A stretch of 64,000 nucleotides of DNA from Diphasiastrum complanatum. Taxonomy: Eukaryota > Streptophyta > Lycopodiopsida > Lycopodiales > Lycopodiaceae. The DNA is taken from the NCBI GenBank assembly GCA_029204225.1, contig CM055111.1, positions 24,799,874 through 24,863,873 on the forward strand, written 5' to 3'. The position numbers and the translations under genes are program-made. Under the pieces are notes generated by a model. The model ran no database searches. It was given only the letters and a program-made list of their open reading frames with translations, and was not told where the DNA came from. Position 1 is the first letter of the stretch. Each line of letters begins with the position of its first letter. This document shows, one piece after another, positions 11,075 to 22,367 of this stretch.

Positions 11075-11626
11075 ATTTGAGATATGGCATAAATAGGGCA
11101 GGACAGAGGGAAATAGGCTAGACTAGAACGTAACAAAGCACAAACGTGGATCAAGAATGGAGCAAGGGCAGAAGATAGGATGTCCTGAGCTCTTCTGCAG
11201 ATAATGACAGACATTTACATCCAACAATAACAATGTTTTCCTTCTTCTTTCATCATGTTGTTTCATCCATTGGTTTTATCATGACTTTGGGTTCATAGGG
11301 ATGGCTCCGTATCATTTTCCCACTGATCTTTTGTTTAGAGTGTGGCTTCTTGCAATCTGTACTGGATGATTCTTTGAAAGACTCTTCGTTCCTGGTTCAC
11401 TCTTTCCCCACCCTGAATCCTTGTACTTGTGATTGGGCTGCAACGATCGATCATGGGCTGCTACGATGGAGTCAGAAATTAACTTTGTTCAAGGGGCTTT
11501 TCAGAATTATTCATGATCTGCTCTTTTACAGTGATTCTGCTATATTATGGTTCAGTTAACCACATTTATTCTATTAGTTTGTCATTGGTAGGTTTTATCA
11601 TGACATCTCATCCCTGAACTAGGACT
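11075..11626. other. Spacer without recognised genes
   Basis: Nothing identifiable was seen on either strand apart from short random frames. Confidence 0.35.
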
Positions 11627-12250
11627 ATGCGACCTCAAGTTGCCATTATAGAATTTAATCTACCTAGCGAGGTCCTTCCTATCCTTCAACAAGTTTTAAC
11701 TCAAATAGCCCAGTTGCAAGCCAAAATGCAACAAATCCAGCAAGGTCAATTGTCAAATCCATCTATGGGTCACCCTCCTTTCACTCTAGAAGTTCATTTG
11801 GACAAAGGGCAAAGCAACCGGGTTGTGTTTGTTGAATCGGTGATCAACTCACTTTATTGTCATGTTACGGCATTTGAGATGTGTTTGCTGTGTAGGTGGA
11901 TGGATGCATGTGGTGAGATTTCAAGGCTCAATGTAATGTCCCAAAGAAATGGATGATTTCCATAATGCTTTTACTGATGATTTTTTTGAGGAATTAATGA
12001 GTATGGGAAATTCAATAAGATTAAGAATTTGCATATGGGATCAAAGTCTTTGAATGTTCGCATTCAGGAGTTCAGGTAGTGTTCTAAATTTTCGATATTG
12101 GACCAGCAAATATTGTGTTTGGCCTTTTTGAGTGATCTTCCATTAGACTACCAATACGAAGTCAAATGCAACAAAGTGGATACTCTAGATGACACCAGTA
12201 AATCTACTAAAATTTATGATGATACCATTTAGCTGCACATAAAAATAAGA
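11627..12250 (+). pseudogene. Ty3/gypsy-like gag remnant
   Basis: The first 109 codons include a Gln-rich coiled-coil-like segment (QIAQLQAKMQQIQQ). After frame breaks, a second block reads LHMGSKSLNVRIQEFR, then ILDQQILCLAFLSDLP and YQYEVKC. This recalls the retrotransposon gag (capsid) region of gypsy elements, where a loading-and-query pattern of Leu and Phe precedes the zinc knuckle. Stops interrupt it near 12080 and 12230 and no zinc knuckle or protease follows. The assignment rests on weak similarity. Confidence 0.4.
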
Positions 12251-13091
12251 GACAATGTATCACATCAATAACACTACCCAAGGAGGATGGTAAGAAATGA
12301 GTAGAGTTGTTCACCTCACTCTTTTCAAAAAAAAAAAGACGACGCAATCCCAAGGTGTTTTCACCAAAGTTGTAGCAAACTTGAACAATTATGGATCTTT
12401 TGAAAAAAGTTCGAGCAATTAAAAGTCACATTGTAAAAAGTTTTGGGTATTATTTCACTAATGTTATACTATAATGCAAAATCTGCCACTTGAAATTTTG
12501 TTTTTTGAAATTGAGCATTTCATGATCTAGATTTAGCTAGTCAAAGTTTTAAAATTTCTTTTATTTTATAAAATATTCATAAACTCAAATGACTTTTAGC
12601 TATATATTGGCACCATAGCTTTTGTCAATCATGTTTCAAAAGGTAGGGCATGTCTAAGGCTATTCTATGGTGAGAAAAAAATTTCATTTATATTTGATTC
12701 AATTTTCATGTCATTTGATTTGCTATGCTAAATGAAATTGCTTGTTCAAAATTGTCTAAATTTTGTTGACAATTACTTTGGTCATAAATCTTTGATATTT
12801 TATTGATCTTAATCACATATTTTCACACCTTGCATAATAATGTCAAGCAGTTTGATGTTGAGAAATTAGTCTCCATAGTTGTGAAAGTAGATACAAATGT
12901 TGAGAAATGAATCTCCTCTATTGATTTTGGTCTTCACAATGTAGAATCACTAGATGAGAAACTGTGAGGAGTCTTGAAACATAATGTTTTAATGTGTTCC
13001 AATAGGAACTACCCTATGGAATTTTTTTATAAAGAACAGTGGACCATATAATCAAACATGTTTTTGATAGTTGACCAATATTCAAGATGAT
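12251..13091. other. AT-rich spacer, no gene seen
   Basis: The sequence is AT-rich with short A and T runs; no family similarity was recognised. Confidence 0.35.
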
Positions 13092-13960
13092 AGTCGCATA
13101 CTCTGCAGAAATACACTTGTTTTCTGACAGTCTGCAGAAATACAAAGGAATAGATGACAGTGTCTTGACGACTCAGTCGACACCGACAATCGGCCATCCT
13201 TCGACTATTCGACCTACTTTGACTATTTGTCGGCCACATCTACTCAACTAACACCGACTATTCGTCGGAACCCAACATCAAGAATTCGACTCGTATGTCA
13301 ATATCAACTCCAAAAGTCGACTCGAACAATCTTCAGTTCATTAGTACCTTCATCACGACCGAACAGAATCAAATATCGTCTGAAGGTGATTACCAACAAC
13401 ACGTAGTGCCTTAATCCTAATTGTAAAGTACAAATTAACTATTCTTTTAATTAGTTAGCCATGTGTACATATTCAACAACGTATCAGTTGTTCGGTTACC
13501 TCCACAAACAATGAATTAGCTCAATCGTCTATCAAGTCGATCAATCGAACATCCAAAGCACAATTGTTTTGTTCTTTCTCCATGTTATTACATAGTATTG
13601 ATTCAGGAAGAACGCGATTCTGTCTGCATTCAGCTTGTATTTTCTTCACAAATGAATAATCATTGTTCTAGTAATCTAGGTCGTGTATGTCATGTTGAAT
13701 GTTCATTTTATTCATGTTCAGATTGCTTCATGTTTACAGATAAATTTATTCGTAAATTGAATCGTTCGTATGACTGATAGCATGTGTCGATTTGTCGCTC
13801 TAGTTTTTGCACCTAATACATTTTCGCAAGGTTAAATCTAAAACTTAATTCGTGTATGGTTATAGAATTGATTGTGTTGATCCAGTGATTTCGAAGTTGT
13901 GATTAACTAGGACAGACTTCGATCTGTCAAAGTCGGTCTGAATCTGATATACGTAGTTAC

Positions 13961-14615
13961 TGTGAAAAATACAGATCCTAAGTGGATCTAAACTCCAAGA
14001 TCATTGGCTTGAATGCTTGCACTCCAAACTACATAAGCTAGGAATTGGCAACACATTCTATGCTACCTAGAATGCAAAGAACTTGATCAAAAAGCATTTA
14101 TCACAAATGGAAACTTCCATAAACATCAAGTGCGGCCCAAAATAGCATTATACAGTCCATAATACATCAGCCTACCACTTTTGGAAAGCACCTAAGATCA
14201 TACACAATAGCTTGAAGACAATACACACAACAATGCTCTCAATGGAGGAAGAAACAATGACAATGATCTATTGATCTCAATGAAGCATACAAAAGGTTTC
14301 TCCAACCTGTTCTCCACGACTTCCCTACTATTTATGGATGAGGAAGATGACTCTCTCTCCTCTCTCTAGAAGGTACTTGACCCTAGATATTCCCTATATA
14401 GGAAAAATAGCTAAAAATGGCTTATATGACCAAAATACATCAAAATGGTCTCATTTTGAAGGGTATGAAGTTTGACACTTCATCATACTGAAAAAATACA
14501 GTAAATAAAAACATTGTGGCCTGGTTCACACGTGTGAAACTCCAGAACCAAAACTATTTACAATTTTAGCCAATTTAGGCCTCAAACTAGCTAGGAAATG
14601 TTGACAATTTTCACA
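13961..14615 (-). repeat. 3' LTR of element A
   Basis: Ends TGTGAAAATTGTC and ...TTTTTCACA in element orientation. It contains the perfect palindrome TTCACACGTGTGAA at 14525-14538 and an ATAAATAG TATA-like box near 14330 preceded by a GAGA-rich tract. A purine tract GAAGAGGGAG adjoins it at 14616-14625. Confidence 0.93.
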
Positions 14616-17600
14616 CTCCCTCTTCAACATTGGATGCTAGTTTCAACATAGTCTTTGAGCACATTCCAAGATTAGATCTATGCATTAAATATAGGTCCTT
14701 TCCCAATGGTTTGGTGAAGATATCAGCCACACACTCCTTTGAAGAGACATGTTGAAGCTCCACCTCTTTGGCAATGACTTGATCTCTCACAAAATGGTGA
14801 GCAATCTCAATGTGCTTGCTCCTTGCATGAAAAACAGGATTGCTTGCCAAGCTTTGGGCTGAAAGGTTATCACAAAGTATGATTGGAGTCTTCTCTGGTT
14901 CCAGCAAGTGAAGATCCAGTAACATCCTCTTGATCCAAAGAATCTCCTTGGTGCATGTTGTTAATGCCTTGTACTCGGCTTCGGTGGAAGATAGAGAGAT
15001 AGTTGGTTGCTTCTTTGATAGCCATGAGACCACTCCATCTCCAAGATAGATTGCAAAGGCACTTGTTGACTTCCTATCCATTTGATCACCTGCAAAATCT
15101 GAATCTGAAAATCCACAAAGGTTAGGTGTAGTACCTCCATACAAGATGCCAAAATCTCTAGATCCCGAGATGTATCTAAGTACTCTCTTTCCTAGCTTCC
15201 AATGAGCCTCACTAGGATCTTGCATAAATTGACTTAGTTTACCAACCACAAAGCTTAGATCAGGTCTTGTGATGGTTAACCATATAAGAGATCCTATTAG
15301 CTTTCTATAGAGAGTAATGTCCTTGAAGGATCTTTCATTACTTCTTGTAGTTAGCTTTACATTTGATTCCATAGGAGTAGAAACAACTTTACAATCTTCC
15401 ATATGAAACCTTTTTAGAATAGAGTTAACATACTTTTCTTGACATATGAATGTAGATTTAGAAGTTCTAATAATCTCTATTCCTAAGATATAATGAAGTT
15501 TACCAAGATCTTGAATTTCAAACTCTCTTTTGAGTGCCATCTTGATTTCATCTATATCTAGATTGTTACCACCACTTAAGATAATGTCATCAACATAGAT
15601 CAAAAGTAAAGTGATATCATTTTCATTCAATCTAAAGTAGAGAGAATGATCATACTCACTCATAACAAAGTTTTGAGAAAGTAAGAAGGAATTGAGCTTA
15701 GCATACCAACTCCTTGGTGCTTGCTTTAGCCCATACAAACTCTTTTGGAGATAGCACACATGATTAGGCTCATCATGTGAAACATAGCCCTCGGGTTGCT
15801 CCATGTAAATATCTTCTTCAAGATCACCATTCAAGAAGGCATTAGTAACATCCATTTGCCACATATCCCAATCATAAAGAGTTGCAAGAGAGATTAGGAT
15901 TCGAATAGTTACCATCTTTGCCACGGGTGCAAAGGTCTCATCATAGTCAATACCATATTCTTGAGCATACCCCTTTGCCACCAACCTTGCCTTGTACTTG
16001 TTGATTGATCCATCTTGATTTGTCTTGATCTTGAAGATCCACTTACAACCAATTGCCTTCTTGTCCTTTGGAAGCTTTACCAACCTCCATGTGTTGCTTT
16101 TGATGAGTGCTTGATGCTCATGATCCATGGCTTGGATCCATTCCTTCTTTTGAATTGCTTCACCTACACAAGTTGGTTCATCAAAAGAGGTAAGAAAAAC
16201 AAGGTTAGAGTTGTCCACCACTTGCTTTCCTTTTTCATCATAGGTTAGCCTTGATGGCTTAGCCCTTTGCCTTTGAGTCTTCCTTGAAGTTTGCTTTGGA
16301 GTGGCATCTCCATCTTCATCCAAGACATCTTGCACATCATGATGATTAGTAGGCACATCAACATCAACATCAACAACATTGGAAACATTCTCTTCATGAA
16401 AGATGACATCCCTACTTATGACAACTTTCTTTGTAGAAGGAATGTACACTTTGTAAGCCTTGCTTACTTCACTATAGCCAACAAACACACCCTTCTTTGA
16501 TGAAGGATCTTCTTTAGTTCTATCATCAAGTGTGATATTGACAAAACATGTACATCCAAAGATCCTACAATGCTTGACACTCGGCCTTCTACCATAAAGA
16601 ACCTCATGAGGAGTTTTACCATCCAAGGAAGCACTTGTCCATCTATTACATAGATAGTTAGCACATGCTAAAGCTTCCCCCCAAAAAGACTTAGCAAGAT
16701 TAGCATGTAGTCTCATTGCCTTGGCACATTCACAAAGGGTTCTATTCTTCCGCTCGGCCACTCCATTCTGTTGCGGAGTCCTAGGACTAGACATCTCCCT
16801 CTTAATCCCATGTGCTATACAAAAGTCTTTGAACCTATTTGAGGTGTATTCCCCTCCATTATCAGATCTTAAGCATTTGATCTTTGTATTGAATTGGTTT
16901 TCCATTTCATTCTTGAACTTGACAAATGCAGCAAACACTTCATCCTTACTTTTAAGAAGATAGATCCAAGTATACCTACTAAAGTCATCAATGAAAGTTG
17001 CATACATCTTTGCCCCACCATTGCTAGTTGTACTAGAAGAATGATTATCAGAATGCACAAGTTGAAAAGCTTCTTTAGATCTAGAAGTAGATATAGAATA
17101 AGCAAGTCTATGAGATTTGGACAAGGCACAATGTTCACAAACACTATTGTTTGCAACAAGACTTTTAGGGAGACCAAGAACAAGCTCTTTCTTTGCCATT
17201 ACCTCCAAAGATTTGAAGTTGGGATGGCCCAACCTCTTGTGCCAAACTTCTTGGTTTGTCAATTGCTCCCTAGCCATACATCCTTCATGATTAGAGATCA
17301 CACATGCATCAAGCTTGAAAAGTTTACCATGCCTCCTACCTTGAGCAATCAAGGATCCACATTTACTTATCAAACATGCATCTCCAATGAACTCCACATC
17401 AAGTCCTTTGTCAATCATTTGACTTACACTAAGCAAATTCTTAGTGATTGAAGGAATGTACAAAACATTTTCAAGATTTGCTTTCCTATTTGTTGAAAGG
17501 GAAATAGGAATAGTGCCTATGCCTTTGATGTCACATTGACCATCATTTGCAGTGTAGATGATGTTACCTTCTCCCTCATAAGTCAATAAGGATGTAAAGT

Positions 17601-18563
17601 ATTCCTTATGTCTTGTCATGTGAGATGAGGCTCCACTATCAATCCACCAAGGATCATTATCATCTATGTTGGCTAACAAACTTGAAGTCATAACAAGTGA
17701 TTCACATGTGTTATGTTCTTCCTCATCTATTGTAAGATTTCCTTGCCTCTCTCCTTGCTCTCTTTTCTTCTTATAACATTCATTTGCAAAATGACCTTTT
17801 ATCCCACAATAAAAGCACTTGAACTTTGACTTATTGTTCTTAGTAGAAGAGGAAGAGGAAGAGTGATCATCATGATCAAAGTTACCACCTTTGGACCATT
17901 TCCCTTTGCCTTTACCTTTGCCCTTGAATTTGCCTTTTGTGAAGAAAGCCTCTTCACCTCCACCTTGCAAGGATGCACCATCAAGCTTTGATTGCAACCT
18001 ATGTTCTTCAGCCAATAAGATTTCTTGCAAGTCAACCACACTTGGCAAGACTCTTTGAATGGCAAAACTTTGCACAAGGTTAGCATGTTCATTTAGCAAA
18101 CCATTCAACATAACTTGGACTATTTCACCATCTTTTATGTTCTCATCAATGCATGCTAAATCATCACTTAGAACTTAACTCTCAAGATAAATGCATGAGC
18201 ACTTTCACCCTCTCTTTGCCTACTAGAAAATATTTGTCTCCTTAGGGTCAATACCCTAGATGTGGACTTTGATTCAAAGAGCTTCTTTAAGGCATTCCAT
18301 GCCTCACTTGCACTTTGACACTTTCCAACTTCCTTGAGAAGTTCATTTGTAACATTCATTTTAATGATATGAAGAGCCCTTTTGGCCTTCTTATCAAACC
18401 TTTGTTGCTCTTGAAGTGTGAGAGGTCTCTCTTCAATTTCTGCAACTATGTCCATGAGTTCATTCAACTCAAGTAAGGACTCCATCCTCACTTTCCAAGT
18501 AGAGTAGTTTGATGAACTCAACCTTTCACTAGACTCTAGCATGATCCCACCATTGGAAGCCAT
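14611..18563 (-). pseudogene. Element A gag-pol polyprotein, one frameshift in gag
   Basis: Reading starts at ATG 18563 and should run to the stop at 14611-14613, which lies inside the LTR. Relative to element C, one base is missing near 18175 (AAGTTCTAAG in place of AAGTCCCTAAG), so gag stops at 18168 after 131 codons. The remaining frame is open for over 1160 codons and contains the CCHC knuckle (CFYCGIKGHFANEC), protease DSGAS, integrase HKRLGH and DNGGEY motifs, RT YVDD and the RNase H SDSDFAG block. A handful of substitutions distinguish it from C, for example Asn for Ile next to the first integrase Asp. The element could still be copied in trans but should not make its own full polyprotein. 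Confidence 0.93.
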
Positions 18564-18736
18564 GATTCTAATGTTTCTTCAACTTTTAGGTTTTGTCCTA
18601 AAGCACTTAGCACTCACTTTTCTCTCAACAAATGATAGATAAAGAGATCTATGAAGATTTAGGACCCTAAAACACTTCTATCTTGAACCTAGATGGTTTC
18701 CAAGCATAGAAAGGAAGATTGAAACACATGCAACAC

Positions 18737-19219
18737 TTTGCACACACTAAGAATGGATTACAAAATCAAACCAACCTGAACACACTCTTGCTTAAGCTCT
18801 CAAACTTTCCAGCAAGTGACCAAATCAAGTTATGGTGTGAAGAGTTACTTGCATTCTTAGAAAATACCCAAAACTAGGATGCCAAGATTACCTAGTAATG
18901 AACAAACTTGATCAACATATGATCAACACACTAAGATATTGATTCAACCTGTAAAACCACATGTAAACCACACTTCTAAAAGTTTATAAACTCCAGCAAG
19001 TGATAAATACAAGATTTAGAGGTGAATGAATGAGCACACTTAGTGAATCACAAGACTAGCTTCACTATCTTGTCAAATCTTGGTGTTTAGATGTAGATCT
19101 AAGATCACTTCACATGAGAATGTTCCTCAACCTGTTAAGAACCTGAAAACACACTTGCATAATGGTTAACACCTTCCAGCAAATGCTCCAATCAAATTAC
19201 ATAAGGAGAGTTACTTACA
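18737..19219 (-). repeat. Three diverged ~183-bp tandem repeats in the leader of element A
   Basis: The motif CA(C/T)TTGCTGGAA..GTT, followed by GTGTGTTTTCAGGTT-like text, recurs three times between primer site and gag. The minus-strand anchors lie near 18812, 18993 and 19170. The same triplet is present in element C. Confidence 0.6.
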
Positions 19220-19723
19220 TGCTCAACAAAGTACACCAAAATTTATGCCAAAATTGATGACAATCTTTACAATATGCTCTTCACAATGGAGCTTACAATA
19301 TGTTCACCCAAAAAAGGGGATCTTTCATCCAAATGGGAGCTTTGCTCAGCCTTTAGGAGAATTACAACTCACTCAAAAGAGCATTTGTCATCCACTTAAG
19401 GAGAAGTTTCATCCACTTAAGGAGAGTGTTCATCCAAGAATGGAGATTGTCAACAATAGGATTGAAAAGAACATTGTTAGTATTGAATATGCACAAGCCT
19501 CACAATCACAAATGATTAGGTGTTATGATCTGATCCAAAATAGTTTCTTTTCAGCCTCTGATCTTCAATAGACCTGAAATATGCTTTTGATCCACAAGTT
19601 CAACTCACAAAACAAAGGTTAGTAAGATTTGATCAACAAAGCAATGCAAAATCATGCTAGAACTTGATCAAACATCCAAATATCACCAAAAATGGAATAC
19701 TTACTGTAAATAGAAGCCAACCA

Positions 19724-19735
19724 GCTCTGATACCA
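19724..19735 (-). other. Primer binding site of element A (tRNA-iMet type)
   Basis: Minus strand TGGTATCAGAGC directly adjoins the 5' LTR end. It is the complement expected for the 3' end of initiator methionine tRNA, which primes minus-strand DNA synthesis in plant copia elements. Confidence 0.9.
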
Positions 19736-20390
19736 TGTGAAAAATACAGATCCTAAGTGGATCTAAACTCCAAGATCATTGGCTTGAATGCTTGCACTCC
19801 AAACTACATAAGCTAGGAATTGGCAACACATTCTATGCTACCTAGAATGCAAAGAACTTGATCAAAAAGCATTTATCACAAATGGAAACTTCCATAAACA
19901 TCAAGTGCGGCCCAGAATAGCATTATACAGTCCATAATACATCAGCCTACCACTTTTGGAAAGCACCTAAGATCATACACAATAGCTTGAAGACAATACA
20001 CACAACAATGCTCTCAATGGAGGAAGAAACAATGACAATGATCTATTGATCTCAATGAAGCATACAAAAGGTTTCTCCAACCTGTTCTCCACGACTTCCC
20101 TACTATTTATGGATGAGGAAGATGACTCTCTCTCCTCTCTCTAGAAGGTACTTGACCCTAGATATTCCCTATATAGGAAAAATAGCTAAAAATGGCTTAT
20201 ATGACCAAAATACATCAAAATGGTCTCATTTTGAAGGGTATGAAGTTTGACACTTCATCATACTGAAAAAATACAGTAAATAAAAACATTGTGGCCTGGT
20301 TCACACGTGTGAAACTCCAGAACCAAAACTATTTACAATTTTAGCCAATTTAGGCCTCAAACTAGCTAGGAAATGTTGACAATTTTCACA
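19736..20390 (-). repeat. 5' LTR of element A
   Basis: 655 bp, matching the other LTR except for one base seen (19908). It carries the same TTCACACGTGTGAA palindrome at 20300-20313 and supplies the promoter. Confidence 0.93.
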
Positions 20391-20600
20391 GTTACATGCA
20401 GCGAGGATTTCACGTGCCCCGCTCTTCCGCGTGACAAATCCCAACATGGTATCAGAACGATAATTCTATTCTTTGATTTTTAAAGGCGGACTTAGAGCTT
20501 ACATTATCGGAACGATTGTTCTGATAAAGATTAGACACTTGTTATAATTGTTTCCAATCATATAATCTACTATTTACATACACTCATCCTGAACTTCCAG

Positions 20601-20830
20601 ATGGATTCACAATTGTAGTCTGCTCTACAAACTCGATGGTTCGAATTACCACTTGTGGAAATTCAAGATGAGAGTAATATTGATGGCCAAGGAGCTTTGG
20701 AAAATACTGGCTGGAACCGAACTACTTCCCAATGTCGATGAGGAAGCCATTTTCAAGTGGAAGCTTAGGGATGGCAAGGCTTTCGTCTTGATCACCCTTA
20801 ACCTCTCCGACACACAGATAGGCCACGTTG
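20601..20830 (+). pseudogene. Element B gag N-terminus
   Basis: From ATG 20601, after a frame disturbance, the translation contains YHLWKFKMRVILMAKELW and DGKAFVLITLNLSDTQIGHVD, the copia gag (UBN2/DUF4219-like) N-terminal region. At about 20830 it fuses directly to RT sequence, so the rest of gag, protease, integrase and most of RT have been deleted. Similar gag starts occur in B-prime (27635) and fragment P (minus, ending 40554). Confidence 0.75.
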
Positions 20831-21821
20831 ATAATATGTTGCTGTTTAGCAACAATATTGGACTAAGAAAGGACACCAAGAGGATGCTATCCCAAGAATT
20901 CGAGATGATAGATCTTGGAGAGGCGTATTATTGTCTCGGAATTCAAATCCACAGAGACAGAAGCAAAAGATTTCTCTATATTACCCAACATAAGTAAATC
21001 TATAATTTGCTAACAAAATTTAATTTTATGAATTGCAAGTTTGTTCACAATCCCATGGATCTAGGTCTAAAATTATCCAATGAACAATGCCCTCAAACCA
21101 ATGAGGAGAAGGTCGAAATGAAGGGATATCCATACCAATCAATTATCGGATTCTTGATGTATGCATGATCTCTACCATGTCCGATCTTGCATATGCCATG
21201 AGTTCCTTGAGCCAATATATGGCCAACCCTGGTATGATCCACTAGAAAGCTCTTTTCAGAGTAATAAGATATGTACGAGCTACTATTGACCTCTATATTT
21301 GCTATGGTGATGACGATTCATCTGATATCCATACACTTCATGGATATCCAGATGCAGATTGGACAGGTGATATCGACACCAGAAGGTCAACTTCTAGACT
21401 TGTCGTCCTGTTCAATAATGGTCCAATATCATGGAACAGTAAAAAATAAACTTCCATTGCAATGTCATCTATAGAATCTAAGTACATTGCAGCCTCTCAA
21501 GATACTAAAGAGACAATTTGGTTGAGGAATTTATTGTTTGATATTGGTCTCAGACAATCTGCTCCAACAATTATTCAATGTGACAATCAGAGTGCTATTG
21601 CATTGTTGATCAATCCTAGATTTCACTCTAGGAGCAAGCAAATCGAGATTAAGTACCATTACATCAGGAGCAAGATACTCAACAAGGAGGTAAGTTTGAA
21701 ATTTTGTAGAGCCCAGTACATGACAGTTGATATATTTACAAAAGGATTAAATCAAGAAGTAGACAAGAATTTTTCTGCTATCTTGAATTTGAAAATCAAG
21801 GTGTTCAAGGATCCAGATTAA
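20831..21821 (+). pseudogene. Element B reverse transcriptase end and RNase H
   Basis: The frame continues with EFEMIDLGEAYYCLGIQIHRD, the conserved RT region after the YVDD box, which is itself missing. After stops near 20997 and 21170 it resumes as the RNase H domain: YPDADWTGDIDTRRSTS, SIESKYIAAS and CDNQSAIALL carry the usual Asp/Glu/Asp residues. A final HSRSKQIEIKYHYIRSK and DIFTKGL block is typical of copia C-termini. Several stops make it a pseudogene. It ends with AAGGGAGGT, the polypurine tract before the LTR. Confidence 0.8.
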
Positions 21822-21828
21822 GGGAGGT

Positions 21829-22367
21829 TGTCAGATTTCTATCCTCTCCATCCCTATCTCTCTGCTAATCTAGATCCATTCACTTGTTGTTGTAAATACT
21901 TGTACAGTCGCATACTCTACAGAAATACACTTGTTTCCTGACAGTTTGTAGAAATACAAAGGAATAGATGACAGTGTCCTGACGACTCAACCAACACTGA
22001 CAATTCGGCCATCCTTCGACTATCCGGCCTACTCCTACTATTCATCGGTCACATCTCCTCAACTGACATCAACTATTCATCGGCAGACACCCGACATTGA
22101 CAATTCGACTCGTATGTCAATATCAAATCTAAAAGTCGATTCGAACAATCAGTACCTTCATCACGACCAGATAGAGTCAAATATTATCCGAAGGCGACTG
22201 CCAACAACACGTAGTGTCTCAATCATAATTGTACAAATTAACTAATCTTTTAATTAGTTAGCCATGTGTATATATTCAACAACTTATCAGTTGTTCAAAT
22301 ACCTCCATAGACACTGAATAAGCTCAATCATCTATCAAGTCGATCAATCGAACATCCAAAACGCAAT
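21829..22367 (+). repeat. 3' LTR of element B, truncated on the right
   Basis: Starts TGTCAGATTTC after a purine tract and aligns with the left LTR from 21906 onward. It stops at gcaat (22367), where the left copy continues for several hundred more bases. The U3 part holds repeats of a CGACTATTCG-like word. Confidence 0.75.

Larger units (their letters stand above)
13961..20390 (-). mobile_element. Full-length copia LTR retrotransposon A
   Basis: Two 655-bp LTRs (13961-14615 and 19736-20390) flank a primer binding site, one long gag-pol frame and a polypurine tract. The element begins TGTGAAAA and ends TTTTCACA, and is flanked by the 5-bp target duplication GTTAC (13956-13960 and 20391-20395). 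Total length is 6430 bp, the same as element C, to which it is nearly identical in opposite orientation. One base difference between its two LTRs was seen (14133 versus 19908), so insertion is very recent. It lies inside the left LTR of element B. Confidence 0.95.
13092..22367 (+). mobile_element. Copia element B, internally deleted, interrupted by element A
   Basis: The left LTR is traceable at 13092-13960 and resumes at 20391-20446 after the insertion of element A. It is followed by a primer site TGGTATCAGAACG at 20447. The internal part keeps only the gag start and the RT-end/RNase H region. The right LTR starts at 21829 after AAGGGAGGT and is cut off at 22367, where unrelated pol sequence begins. 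The first 77 bp of the right LTR (21829-21905) have no counterpart at the left end, so the left LTR is truncated as well. The element is non-functional. Confidence 0.75.

Noticed and set aside
10558-11214. 218-codon minus frame across the foldback element
   Set aside because: It crosses poly-A, TA and GGACGC repeats, so the low-complexity protein reflects the repeats.
16894-17451. 185-codon plus frame inside element A (and its twin in C)
   Set aside because: Antisense shadow of the integrase region; no independent support.
19245-19571. Antisense frame in the leader of A (and 55629-55892 in C) with HPLKE repeats
   Set aside because: It is shared only because A and C are recent copies. It differs in length between them, lacks any known domain, and is explained by leader repeats.
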